Positions 1 to 8,681 are shown, numbered from the stretch's first letter. The stretch: 10,668 bases of DNA from Methanobacterium sp. (GCA_009712615.1 WASR01000170.1:1-10668), one strand, 5' to 3'. The notes: a model not told the origin generated them from the sequence alone. Program-made: numbers and translations.

Positions 1-149
1 ATCATATCTAGAATCATATTAAATATGTTTAATTGAATTTTTTATACAATTACAAACATAACCATATATGTAATGGTGCATATACTGTTAAAAGTAGTTC
101 TTTAACTTAATATTAAGAGTTAATCAACTGAATCATTGTCATATCATTA

Positions 150-301
<152 letters not shown>

Positions 302-518
302 TATTTAATTTAATATTTCCTCTTTTCACGAAATAACATTCATGTAATTAATCATTCTAAAAATCAATTTTATAATTTACACATCATCTTTTAATATCCT
401 GAACTAAATTGACTAAGTTAGTTTTTAAATTAAAAAAATATACTTTAAAACCTTTAATTTTATGAAAATTCATTAAATAATTTTATATGTTATTAATTTT
501 AAACTTAAACCAGATACT
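302..518. other. AT-rich intergenic stretch
   Basis: This spacer separates the RNA-like block from the 67-codon gene. I see no reading frame of note. T-rich bases at 302-325 could end transcription of the RNA. The promoter of the next gene lies at its right end. Bases 1-149 are likewise AT-rich and without a gene; they contain possible TATA elements near 63-88 and 107-118 that could serve the RNA, and a short inverted repeat at 16-28 (catatt-a-aatatg). Confidence 0.4.
479..490 (+). promoter_or_regulatory. TATA-like box A of the 67-codon gene
   Basis: The sequence attttatatgtt is centred about 33 bases before the ATG at 519, which would place transcription start within roughly ten bases of the start codon. 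No Shine-Dalgarno motif lies before the ATG, which fits a leaderless or nearly leaderless mRNA. This is inferred from spacing only. Confidence 0.4.
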
Positions 519-722
519 ATGAAAAGAATAACTGAAAAACGCTGGTTTGGACCGAAACACGTAGGAAAAGGGCCTGCTCCAAGATCTTGGGAAGGTTGGG
601 TTGTAACAATAGTATGGATGGCGTCACTGTTGGGCACACTGTACTATTTACATACAATTAATTCACTGAACATTGTGAACATAGTGATAGTAATCGTTGT
701 GGCAGCTGTTAATCTATTATAA
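519..722 (+). CDS. small membrane protein with WFGPK / SWEGW motif
   Basis: This 67-residue protein has a basic N-terminus, then RWFGPKHVGKGPAPRSWEGW (residues 8-27). Next come a hydrophobic stretch at about 28-44 and a second at about 48-67 that runs to the C-terminus. The pattern W-F-x-P-K-x2-G-x-G-x2-P-x-S-W-x-G-W resembles that of small uncharacterised membrane proteins I have seen in bacteria and archaea, which supports a real gene despite the length. I know of no assigned function. Two membrane passes with the conserved motif just before the first are likely. There is no Shine-Dalgarno sequence; a TATA-like box close to the ATG suggests a leaderless transcript. It is convergent with the downstream HXXEE gene, with about 100 bases between them. 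Confidence 0.7.
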   Translation: MKRITEKRWFGPKHVGKGPAPRSWEGWVVTIVWMASLLGTLYYLHTINSLNIVNIVIVIVVAAVNLL

Positions 723-790
723 ATTGCAGCCTTGACCTAGGGATCAGATAAAGAAGAATAATAACTTTTTAAATTTAGCAACAAACACCG

Positions 791-812
791 ATAAAAAAAT
801 AAAAATAAGAGG
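791..812 (-). terminator. T-tract terminator of the first HXXEE gene
   Basis: On the minus strand, beginning 13 bases after the stop codon at 825, the transcript would read through an almost pure T stretch (rc of ataaaaaaataaaaataaga). No stem-loop is needed for archaeal termination at such tracts. A weaker T5 run at 766-770 could end the + strand gene. Confidence 0.45.
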
Positions 813-824
813 ATTAATCTTACT

Positions 825-1286
825 CTAAAATTTACCCTTACGTTTTTTTTGTATTAAAGTTGGAACATACATTATTGCAAAGCCTATTACAATAGATAAT
901 GCAATGTCTAAATTACTTAACAGTCCAGATACCCAGAAATTGGAGTATATGTAAACAGATACAGGGACGTAGATTGCACCTGCTGTCACAACACCTGGAG
1001 AATATATTCCTGTGCGTAGTGTGTAGTAGGCATGAATTAAAAAGTTGGAAAATATCCATGCAGCTGCAGATAGTCCTAAAATGAGTGTCCATTCATTGGG
1101 ATATAAAATTGCAAGGGATGTAGCCACAATAACGTAGGCCATGAATATAATATTTCCAATGATGAACTGTCCAAATGTTTCAGGTGCTCCAAAATATTTC
1201 ATTGCCCATGGTACGAATCTTGGAGATTCTTCCAATATATGTACAAAATAGGCCACTGGTATCAACCATAAAATGGTCAAATTCAT
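825..1286 (-). CDS. HXXEE domain membrane protein (first copy)
   Basis: This 153-residue, very hydrophobic protein has about five membrane segments (roughly 4-16, 40-62, 66-88, 98-116 and 124-145) and a basic tail (QKKRKGKF). The signature H-I-L-E-E lies at residues 16-20 in the first segment and defines the HXXEE family (PF13787 as I recall), whose function is unknown. A second motif, N81-x3-H85-x9-Y95-x-P97-G98, is shared with the second HXXEE protein at 9854-10435. The conserved His and Glu residues in or near membrane segments suggest a metal or proton site; that is inference. The ATG at 1286 is fixed by a GGAGG ribosome binding site at 1293-1297, six bases upstream. It lies downstream of katG on the same strand, but the katG terminator separates the two. 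Confidence 0.8.
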   Translation of the reverse strand: MNLTILWLIPVAYFVHILEESPRFVPWAMKYFGAPETFGQFIIGNIIFMAYVIVATSLAILYPNEWTLILGLSAAAWIFSNFLIHAYYTLRTGIYSPGVVTAGAIYVPVSVYIYSNFWVSGLLSNLDIALSIVIGFAIMYVPTLIQKKRKGKF

Positions 1287-1348
1287 AAAAATCCTCCATA
1301 TAGTTCAGTTAACAATGTTAGTAAGTCAATATTAACATTTTCCCCATA

Positions 1349-1358
1349 GTATATTTAT
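1349..1358 (-). promoter_or_regulatory. TATA-like box A of the first HXXEE gene
   Basis: On the minus strand the sequence reads aataaatata, about 65 bases before the ATG. This would give a leader of roughly 40 bases that includes the GGAGG site. The assignment rests on composition and spacing only. Confidence 0.3.
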
Positions 1359-1407
1359 TAATTTCTATATTGATCATTAATATTCGTTAACAGATAGTTT
1401 CAAAAAC

Positions 1408-1420
1408 AAGAATGATTCTT
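1408..1420. repeat. inverted repeat AAGAAT-G-ATTCTT
   Basis: This is a perfect 6-1-6 dyad in the spacer between katG and the first HXXEE gene. The one-base loop is too small for an RNA hairpin, so if functional it would be a protein-binding site on DNA. It is about 50 bases upstream of the presumed TATA box of the HXXEE gene. AT-rich DNA makes such dyads fairly common, so the functional call is weak. Confidence 0.3.
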
Positions 1421-1432
1421 CCAAATAACCTA

Positions 1433-1466
1433 AAAAATAATAATAAAAACTCCTTCTTCAGGAGTC
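1433..1466 (-). terminator. katG terminator (hairpin plus T tract)
   Basis: On the minus strand, about 20 bases after the katG stop codon, actcc and ggagt (1461-1465 with 1449-1453) form a 5-bp stem with a 7-base loop, followed by gtttttattattatttttt. This is a convincing stop for transcription and separates katG from the HXXEE gene downstream. Confidence 0.6.
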
Positions 1467-1485
1467 TTATTTCGATATCTATTCA

Positions 1486-3678
<2,193 letters not shown>

Positions 3679-3798
3679 TCAGAACGTATTTATTTCAATG
3701 GCATGAATTTTTTTCAAATAAATTAGCAATCAATAACATTTCACATACAATTGGAATGTATTTAATGCTATTTTACATATTTGTTGTCCAGATAACTT

Positions 3799-3820
3799 AA
3801 ATTTTTTTAAAAAAAAGAGA
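3799..3820 (-). terminator. T-tract terminator after the TIM-barrel gene
   Basis: The block atttttttaaaaaaaag gives a T8 run on the minus strand about 100 bases after the stop codon at 3917, and a T7 run on the + strand. It lies upstream of the katG promoter, so it would keep the TIM-barrel transcript out of katG. The rest of the 3652-3916 spacer holds the katG promoter and a short 5-bp hairpin at 3861-3877 of no clear role. Confidence 0.4.
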
Positions 3821-3916
3821 TAGAGATGTGATTTATTAATTCAACAAATGAAGAGTATTATTCCATCATTTGTGGAACAATGGATGGGTTATAACTAAGT
3901 TTAGGATTATATTATA

Positions 3917-4705
3917 TTACGATGAGTTAATGCCGTTGAAATTTGATAATCCGTACCTAAATAGGATCACGCCACGTGTGTATGGTTGCACTGCTTTAAT
4001 TTCGGATTGTAATGTAGTTGCATTTTTTACAGTTGCATTTTTGTCTGATTGATATGTTTCAAGGCCTGCAACAATTTTTCCAGGAAAAATTATGTTGTAA
4101 ATGTTGTAAATTTGGTTGTAGTCCTTAACCTTATTTGTTAGGCTGTTTATTCCAGCATTGTATTCACCAACATAGAGTTGAGGAACAATATAATCACATA
4201 ATGGTGCGAGTAAGTAATAGTATTGGTTTCCGTCCCATCCATCAGGTTTAACTGTTATTGAAAAAGTTTCTCCTAGGCTCGCCAGTCTCATTTCAAGTAT
4301 TTGCAGGAGATATGAGGGCATATTATAGGTTTCCATATCTAACTGGACTCCAATATTCATTTTTGCAACTTCTGAAACATGTCCAAAACTGGGGTAAACC
4401 CATGCGTTGGTCCGTATTCCTGCAGCATCTGCCTTTTCTTTAGTTTCGGGCAGTACTGTTTGATAGGTTTTGTTTGTAACTAGAACATAAACGTCTGTAA
4501 TTCCAGCATTTTTCAAGTCATTGAAATTGATATCAGATATTGGTGTAGCACTGGGGTTGATGTAGTATCCCACAATAAAATTTTCATTGGTTTGGTTTGA
4601 GCTGTTACTATGTGTTGTAAACGCATATCCAACGTACAAACTCAATGAAACTGTGAGTACAATAATTAACAGCGCAGTTTTACTTTCTATTTTAAAGACC
4701 CCCAA
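3917..4705 (-). CDS. membrane-anchored GH18-like TIM-barrel protein, putative wall-active glycosidase
   Basis: This 262-residue protein has an N-terminal hydrophobic signal or anchor (about 10-30), a Ser/Asn/Thr-rich linker, and a domain whose strands follow an eight-stranded barrel: VGYYIN (45), DVYVLVT (71), RTNAWVYP (98), VQLDMETY (120), FSITVKPDG (148), CDYIVPQLY (170), KIVAGLETY (210), GVILFRYG (245). The fourth strand's QLD-x-E (Asp123, Glu125) sits where GH18 enzymes carry D-x-D-x-E, and the sixth and seventh strands resemble the GH18 'M-x-Y-D' and 'G-x-P-x-Y' strands. I infer an extracellular glycoside hydrolase-like protein, perhaps acting on pseudomurein or surface glycans; the substrate is unknown. 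Several N-x-S/T sequons (34, 37, 78, 223, 228) suit an exported archaeal glycoprotein. The start is TTG: no in-frame ATG lies between it and the upstream TATA box, and the next Met is residue 115. No Shine-Dalgarno is seen. Confidence 0.65.
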   Translation of the reverse strand: MGVFKIESKTALLIIVLTVSLSLYVGYAFTTHSNSSNQTNENFIVGYYINPSATPISDINFNDLKNAGITDVYVLVTNKTYQTVLPETKEKADAAGIRTNAWVYPSFGHVSEVAKMNIGVQLDMETYNMPSYLLQILEMRLASLGETFSITVKPDGWDGNQYYYLLAPLCDYIVPQLYVGEYNAGINSLTNKVKDYNQIYNIYNIIFPGKIVAGLETYQSDKNATVKNATTLQSEIKAVQPYTRGVILFRYGLSNFNGINSS

Positions 4706-4734
4706 CAGAGAAACTATTATTTTGTTACATGTGA

Positions 4735-4743
4735 ATTTATAAA
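4735..4743 (-). promoter_or_regulatory. TATA box of the TIM-barrel gene
   Basis: On the minus strand the sequence reads tttataaat, centred about 34 bases before the TTG start at 4705. Transcription would begin within about 10 bases of the start codon, so the mRNA is nearly leaderless. It shows that the gene has its own promoter despite lying only 58 bases after the DUF4013 stop codon. Confidence 0.5.
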
Positions 4744-4763
4744 CCTAATTTTTATAATTATTT

Positions 4764-5384
4764 TCATTGGTTCTTACTGGATGCAAATGTAAGTGCAATG
4801 GATCTTGCCTGGAACAATGTCAAGTAACCATATCCCAATGCCAAAAATATGAAACCCAGTATGTAGTATAATATAATCCCTCCCACTATACTGACTATGG
4901 TTCCTGAGACTGTTAGGATGAACATCAATATTATCCACCAAATAATGTATTTTCCCCAGCCAATTGCACCAATTGTTTCATTTATCTCTCGATATCTGAG
5001 TGCAGCACCTAAATCATAGTTGTAGTAGACCATGTTTGCAATTCCCATGAATGCAAATATACTAATGGCCATGGCTGATATGATGGCCAAGAAAAGGAAC
5101 AATGATCCTAAAATCAATGCAAGAATAAAAAATATTAATGGTATAACTGAGTAAATGAGACAGACTACAAACAGTTTAATACCGTTAAGGAATAGGTTTC
5201 CCATATTATCAAATCCTGGCAGCAAATTTGAACCTTCAAAAGTTGATCTTATGGCTTTTAAAAAGTATCCTAATCCAATTAAATTTACAACTGGTATCAA
5301 CAAGATCACTCCTAGAATGATGAGTTTCACCCAATTTTTAAGTGGATACTTGAGGGAATCCATTATGTTTCTATGAATATACAT
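4764..5384 (-). CDS. DUF4013 family membrane protein
   Basis: This protein of 206 residues starts with a short amphipathic region (MDSLKYPLKNWVKLIILGVI), then runs through about five membrane helices. The loop LGYFLKAIRSTFEGSNLLPGFDNMGNLF falls between the first two helices (positions counted from the GTG: helix about 21-45, loop 46-70), and later helices lie near 72-93, 95-120, 145-168 and 170-190. The opening block and the 'LP.FD....LF..G.K' loop are characteristic of DUF4013 (PF13197 as I recall), common in Methanobacteriales and of unknown function. An upstream in-frame GTG at 5390 would add two residues, but it overlaps the AGGTG ribosome binding site (5390-5394). The ATG at 5384, five bases after that site, is therefore the better start. 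The stop is TGA. A TATA-like ctttataatc lies near 5412-5421. The gene is divergent from the tetR gene. Confidence 0.8.
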   Translation of the reverse strand: MYIHRNIMDSLKYPLKNWVKLIILGVILLIPVVNLIGLGYFLKAIRSTFEGSNLLPGFDNMGNLFLNGIKLFVVCLIYSVIPLIFFILALILGSLFLFLAIISAMAISIFAFMGIANMVYYNYDLGAALRYREINETIGAIGWGKYIIWWIILMFILTVSGTIVSIVGGIILYYILGFIFLALGYGYLTLFQARSIALTFASSKNQ

Positions 5385-5552
5385 TTTCACACCTAATGTT
5401 AATTAAGCATTGATTATAAAGTTTCTTGATCTTGTTGTGTAAAAGTTTTCAAATGTAGGTTCTGGGGGTTTTTTTTGATGTCCCTTGTATTATATATTTC
5501 ATGTACTTTTTTGGATCAACTATTTATATTCGGGTCGATAAATTCTACATTG

Positions 5553-5571
5553 TATATAGACCAGTCATTAT
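5553..5571 (+). promoter_or_regulatory. tetR promoter with overlapping operator
   Basis: The sequence TATATAGACCAGTC joins a TATA box (5553-5558) directly to an imperfect dyad TAGACC-AGTCAT. The same 14 bases, with one change, occur before the exporter gene at 6206-6219. This resembles the LmrA/YxaF operators of Bacillus as I remember them (ATAGACC..GTC type). A repressor bound here would block TBP or the polymerase, so the repressor gene is probably autoregulated. Confidence 0.7.
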
Positions 5572-5587
5572 AATGGGATGAGGAAGT

Positions 5588-6178
5588 ATGGGCGATGAGT
5601 TAGGTACAAGGGACAGAATAGTCAAAGCAGCTACAGTTCTTTTTCAGAATAAGGGATATCATGCAACTGGACTAAATGAGATATTAAGGAAAAGCAATGC
5701 TCCTAAGGGTTCTTTGTATTATTACTTTCCAGATGGTAAGGAACAACTTGCACTGGAAGCCATTAATCAAACAAAGATCTTCATAGAAAAAACAATAAGG
5801 GAAAGGTTAGAATTAATTGAGGATCCTGCAGAATCCATTAAAAATTCCATCGAAGAAATGGCAGATAATTTAAATGCGGGGGAAGATGAAAAATTATCCT
5901 TCAGAAGCACTAAAAAAGTATCTATAAATTTAATTGCAATGGAAACTGCAACATCCAACGAGATCTTAAGAAAAGCATGTGATTCAGCATTTAATACCTG
6001 GCAAAATGTTTATGCTCAAAAGTTGATTGATGGCGGTTTTGAGAGAGAACGGGCCAAAAATTTGTCTTTAATCATTCAAACCATGATAGAAGGTGCAATT
6101 ATAATGTCTTTAACTAAAAAAAGTGATAAACCTCTAATAGAGATCGCTAATCAAATTCCAATCATAGTAACCAAATAA
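5588..6178 (+). CDS. TetR/AcrR family repressor, LmrA/YxaF-like
   Basis: This 196-residue protein has an N-terminal TetR DNA-binding domain (about 8-55) with helix-turn-helix residues TGLNEILRKSNAPKGSLYYYF (27-47), and a C-terminal all-helical ligand-binding and dimer domain of the LmrA/YxaF/QacR type (about 80-190). The 'GYHATGLNEIL...APKGSLYYYFP.GKEQLA' pattern is typical of this branch. It most likely represses its own gene and the exporter gene 83 bases downstream, using the matching TAGACC operators. The inducing compound cannot be read from the sequence; drugs or cell-made aromatic compounds are usual. The ATG at 5588 follows a GAGGA site at close spacing (5580-5584). An earlier ATG at 5578 stops after six codons. 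The branch is mostly bacterial, so acquisition from a bacterium such as a Firmicute is likely. Confidence 0.88.
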   Translation: MGDELGTRDRIVKAATVLFQNKGYHATGLNEILRKSNAPKGSLYYYFPDGKEQLALEAINQTKIFIEKTIRERLELIEDPAESIKNSIEEMADNLNAGEDEKLSFRSTKKVSINLIAMETATSNEILRKACDSAFNTWQNVYAQKLIDGGFERERAKNLSLIIQTMIEGAIIMSLTKKSDKPLIEIANQIPIIVTK

Positions 6179-6203
6179 GTTAGCAATACTTTTTTAATGA
6201 AAT

Positions 6204-6221
6204 ATTATATAGACCGGTCTA
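6204..6221 (+). promoter_or_regulatory. exporter promoter with palindromic TetR operator
   Basis: A TATA box (ttatata, 6205-6211) runs straight into the perfect 12-base palindrome TAGACCGGTCTA (6210-6221). It is flanked on both sides by aatatta (6201-6207 and 6221-6227). Transcription would start near 6235, giving a leader of about 27 bases with an AAGGAG ribosome binding site at 6249-6254. The palindrome matches the site before the repressor gene, which links the two genes in one regulatory loop. Confidence 0.75.
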
Positions 6222-6261
6222 ATATTACGGATTTAATTTTCCAAAATTAAGGAGCATATCG

Positions 6262-7692
6262 ATGTTATCAAATTCTAATGAAAAATCATTCATACAAACT
6301 CACACAAAAAAAATATTGTTCGTGTTATTAATGGGCGGATTCATGTGTATGTTAAACGAAACCGCTTTGTGCATAGCATATCCTCATATAATGGTACAGC
6401 ACAACATTTCAGCAGGAACTGTCCAGTGGTTGACCACGATTTTCGTTTTAATATCTGGAATTGTATTTCTGATGAGTGCATATCTCATTCAAAGATTTAC
6501 AACAAGGAAACTATTCTTATTATCCATGCTATTTTTAATACTGGGCACAATAATTGCCGGATTTTCTCCTAATTTCCAGATATTAATGATTTCACGTGTT
6601 ATTCAAGCGATAGGAACAGGAATTTTGGTACCATTGATATTTAATTCAGTTTTAATACTAATACCTCATGAAAAAAGGGGTTTGGTAATGGGTTTGGTTT
6701 CATTTGTAGTGCTTTCAGCACCAATGTTCTCACCTGTACTAATGGGTTTTTTAATAGGATTTACAGACTGGCACTGGTTCTTTTTGATGGTTTTCATATT
6801 TTTCATAGCCACTACCATCATGGGAATGGTGTACTTGAGAAATATCACCGAAATCGTTGACACCAAACTCGATTTGTTATCTGTTTTACTAGCTGCAATT
6901 GGATTTACTGGTATAATAACTTGTTTTAGTAATATGGGAGAAAACGGTTGGAGTTTAAATGTAATTCTGCCTTTAATCATTGGAATAATTACTTTATTAG
7001 GTTTTATAATTCGCCAACTTAGGATGGAACATCCATTCCTAAATATTAGGGTCTTCAAACATTCTTTTTTCTCAATTGGAGTTTTGATTAACGTTGTAAA
7101 TATCATGATAATATTTGCAATGGTGATAATCCTGCCAATATATCTACAAAATGTATTGGGAACGAGTTCGTTTGTAGCCAGCCTAGTTATGTTACCTGGA
7201 ACTGCTTTAGGATCCTTTTTACCATTACTTTCTGGCCACATCTACGATAAAAGAGGTCCAAGAATTGTTATATGTACTGGGATAGCCATCATGTGCGTTT
7301 CGATGATACTGTTGTCACGTCTATCAGCAACAACCACTCTTCTAGCTGTTCTATCAATTATTTGCGTTTTGTATATTGGTTCTGCCCTGCTAATGTCTCC
7401 AAATCAGACACATACTCTTGGAAATTTAGAATCAAAAGAATACGCCTCGGGATCTGCAATTATGACTGCATTACAGCAAATTGGTGGTGCAGTAGGTTCT
7501 AGTTTGTTTGTTAGTTTCATGACATTTGGACAAATATCGTATCTAGGCAATATTATAAATCCCAATTCCATACAACAACTCGAAGCTTTACTGGCAGGTA
7601 TAAACTTTTCATTCGCAATTGGAGCCGTATTTTTAGGCATTGCATTTATGTTTTCATTATTTTTGAAAAAAAAGACGGAAAATATGGTATAA
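6262..7692 (+). CDS. MFS multidrug exporter, DHA2 family (LmrB/EmrB/QacA-like)
   Basis: This 476-residue membrane protein has about 14 hydrophobic segments, as expected for the 14-TM drug:H+ antiporters. Helix 1 carries LNETALCIAYPHIM (31-44), the variant seen in LmrB-type lincomycin exporters in place of the commoner LD.TIVNVALP. It is followed by VQWLTTIFVLISG (55-67), a motif A region YLIQRFTTRK (74-83), motif B SRVIQAIGTGILVP (111-124), and a loose motif C (SAPMFSPVLMGFL, 152-164). The second half contains the LLMSPNQTHTLGNL...ALQQIGGAVGSSLF block typical of the family. It should export hydrophobic drugs using the proton or sodium gradient. It is paired with the TetR repressor upstream and shares its operator. 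Translation starts at the ATG seven bases after AAGGAG. The substrate is not predictable. It is convergent with the zinc-ribbon gene. Confidence 0.9.
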   Translation: MLSNSNEKSFIQTHTKKILFVLLMGGFMCMLNETALCIAYPHIMVQHNISAGTVQWLTTIFVLISGIVFLMSAYLIQRFTTRKLFLLSMLFLILGTIIAGFSPNFQILMISRVIQAIGTGILVPLIFNSVLILIPHEKRGLVMGLVSFVVLSAPMFSPVLMGFLIGFTDWHWFFLMVFIFFIATTIMGMVYLRNITEIVDTKLDLLSVLLAAIGFTGIITCFSNMGENGWSLNVILPLIIGIITLLGFIIRQLRMEHPFLNIRVFKHSFFSIGVLINVVNIMIIFAMVIILPIYLQNVLGTSSFVASLVMLPGTALGSFLPLLSGHIYDKRGPRIVICTGIAIMCVSMILLSRLSATTTLLAVLSIICVLYIGSALLMSPNQTHTLGNLESKEYASGSAIMTALQQIGGAVGSSLFVSFMTFGQISYLGNIINPNSIQQLEALLAGINFSFAIGAVFLGIAFMFSLFLKKKTENMV

Positions 7693-7726
7693 ACAACTAG
7701 TCATGAAAAATTAAAAAGTTTGGTTT

Positions 7727-7740
7727 GGGTAATGTTACCC
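7727..7740. terminator. possible shared hairpin terminator
   Basis: The sequence gggta-atgt-taccc forms a 5-bp stem with a 4-base loop, between the convergent exporter and zinc-ribbon genes. On the minus strand it comes three bases after the stop codon and is followed by a T5 run and another T5 run (plus 7697-7720). On the + strand no T tract follows, so it fits the minus-strand gene better. Confidence 0.4.
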
Positions 7741-7743
7741 TGA

Positions 7744-8214
7744 TTAATCGTAGTAAAATCCCAAGAAGATTACTAACATGATTGCAACTAAACACAGAAA
7801 TAGGTAAGGATATGATTCCATAATTGAATAAATTCCTCTATTTGCAGAGCTTTCCATGAATGGTCTGAAATTGAATTGAATGAAGGGACATAGGCCTATC
7901 AACAACCCATTCAATTTCAACCTTTTTCTTTCTTTAATCAGGGCTGCGTATTCTTTATCAAAATCTTTATGCGGAGTGCCGCTTAAGAAACCTGTTCCAA
8001 TTTTATAAACCTGTGAAAGATGTAAAACATTTTTATATCTATTTCTGTATTTGTTGGCAGCCCTACGCCAACTTTCGCGTTTAGCTTCTTCACTGCAGTT
8101 TTTTCTAGAAGGTGAGCAGTATTTCTGATTGGGAGATTTCATCTCAAATGGATCACCACACCATAAACAGAATTTTATTCTAGTAACTTTGGGTTTCATT
8201 TGAACACACATCAT
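7744..8214 (-). CDS. zinc-ribbon protein with C-terminal membrane segment
   Basis: This 156-residue protein begins with a likely zinc site: C16-x2-C19 (KFCLWCGDPF) and C33...C40 (KYCSPSRKNC). A basic helical stretch rich in Arg and Lys follows (44-64). Next comes KIGTGFLSGTPHKDFDKEY (71-89), then another basic helix (AALIKERKRLKL). The 'GTG.L....H.DF..E' pattern after a CxxC ribbon recurs, as I recall, in small uncharacterised Methanobacteriales proteins. The last part is unusual: a hydrophobic patch (103-112) and a clear membrane helix at 136-153 near the C-terminus, so this copy is probably membrane tethered. A nucleic-acid-binding role is only suggested by the ribbon and basic helices. The start could be 8214, 8211, or the Met at 8199; none has a good ribosome binding site. 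Its upstream region carries the element shared with the 34-codon gene. Confidence 0.65.
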   Translation of the reverse strand: MMCVQMKPKVTRIKFCLWCGDPFEMKSPNQKYCSPSRKNCSEEAKRESWRRAANKYRNRYKNVLHLSQVYKIGTGFLSGTPHKDFDKEYAALIKERKRLKLNGLLIGLCPFIQFNFRPFMESSANRGIYSIMESYPYLFLCLVAIMLVIFLGFYYD

Positions 8215-8253
8215 ATCAAATTTCTAAAAATAATCATTTAGCTTATTTCATAT

Positions 8254-8280
8254 TTAACCATCATAATTTTATGTCAAAAT
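8254..8280 (-). promoter_or_regulatory. upstream element, copy 1 of 2
   Basis: These 27 bases match 8862-8888 at 25 positions (the middle differs as tg versus ca). Similarity continues outward at lower identity: taatacatgatgtccttct here (8292-8310) against ttattacatcgtctttct there (8899-8916). Both copies lie a short way upstream of a minus-strand gene: the zinc-ribbon gene here, the 34-codon gene at the other copy. On the minus strand the core includes taaaattatgatgg, which may act as box A; a second candidate, ttaaatatga, lies at 8249-8257. Shared regulation is the simplest explanation. Confidence 0.55.
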
Positions 8281-8376
8281 ATAAAAAAACATAATACATG
8301 ATGTCCTTCTCGCGTGAAACCAATCATCTAATTCTCAAGGGTTCTATCTAGATAAAAAATGTGTTAGATACTACTT

Positions 8377-8388
8377 AAAAAAAAGGGG
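8377..8388 (-). terminator. T8 terminator of the 68-codon gene
   Basis: On the minus strand the sequence reads cccctttttttt about 10 bases after the stop codon at 8399. This is a typical archaeal T-tract stop. A 10-base palindrome tatctagata follows at 8345-8354 with no clear role. Confidence 0.5.
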
Positions 8389-8398
8389 TTGTTAAAAA

Positions 8399-8605
8399 TT
8401 AGTCTAATTTACCAATTTCTTGTTTTACAAAAATAAAAATAATTCCTACCATCATGCCAAGGCTGGATATATTTCCAACTAATCCTGCCAATACAGGATT
8501 TCGAATGTTTATTAGGATGAATAAGAAGATAACTATGGAAATTACTTCCACTCCCAGGATTAATCCCATCATCCCGAGTATTTTATCCAAGTTAGAAATC
8601 ATCAC
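8399..8605 (-). CDS. small two-helix membrane protein, unknown function
   Basis: This 68-residue protein is almost entirely hydrophobic, with two membrane helices (about 10-33 and 38-61) joined by a short NIRNPVLAG loop and ending in KQEIGKLD. I do not recognise a family. It is supported as a real gene by a strong GGAGGTA ribosome binding site at 8611-8617, a clear TATA box further upstream, and a T8 terminator. The start may be the GTG at 8605 (7 bases after the GGAGG core) or the ATG at 8602 (10 bases); the difference is one residue. It sits between the zinc-ribbon gene and the 34-codon gene, all on the same strand, but each has its own upstream signals. Confidence 0.7.
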   Translation of the reverse strand: MMISNLDKILGMMGLILGVEVISIVIFLFILINIRNPVLAGLVGNISSLGMMVGIIFIFVKQEIGKLD

Positions 8606-8668
8606 ACAGTTACCTCCAATCTATTTTTATTTAAGTTACATTTTGAATAATTCAGAACTGAAAGACTA

Positions 8669-8681
8669 GATATATTTAAAA
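8669..8681 (-). promoter_or_regulatory. TATA box of the 68-codon gene
   Basis: On the minus strand the sequence reads tttaaatatatc, about 70 bases before the start codon. This would give a leader of about 40 bases containing the GGAGGTA site. It closely fits the archaeal box A consensus. Confidence 0.5.

Noticed and set aside
3849..3899. 16-codon + strand frame downstream of the TIM-barrel gene
   Set aside because: It has no ribosome binding site and no promoter, and lies in the likely 3' untranslated region of the opposite strand gene.
6666..7241. 191-codon open frame on the minus strand inside the exporter gene
   Set aside because: It lies wholly antisense to a well-supported MFS gene, its product resembles no family I know, and its length follows from the codon pattern of the hydrophobic gene.
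5588..7692. Repressor and exporter as a single operon transcript only
   Set aside because: The exporter has its own TATA box and palindromic operator in the 83-base gap, so at least part of its expression is independent.
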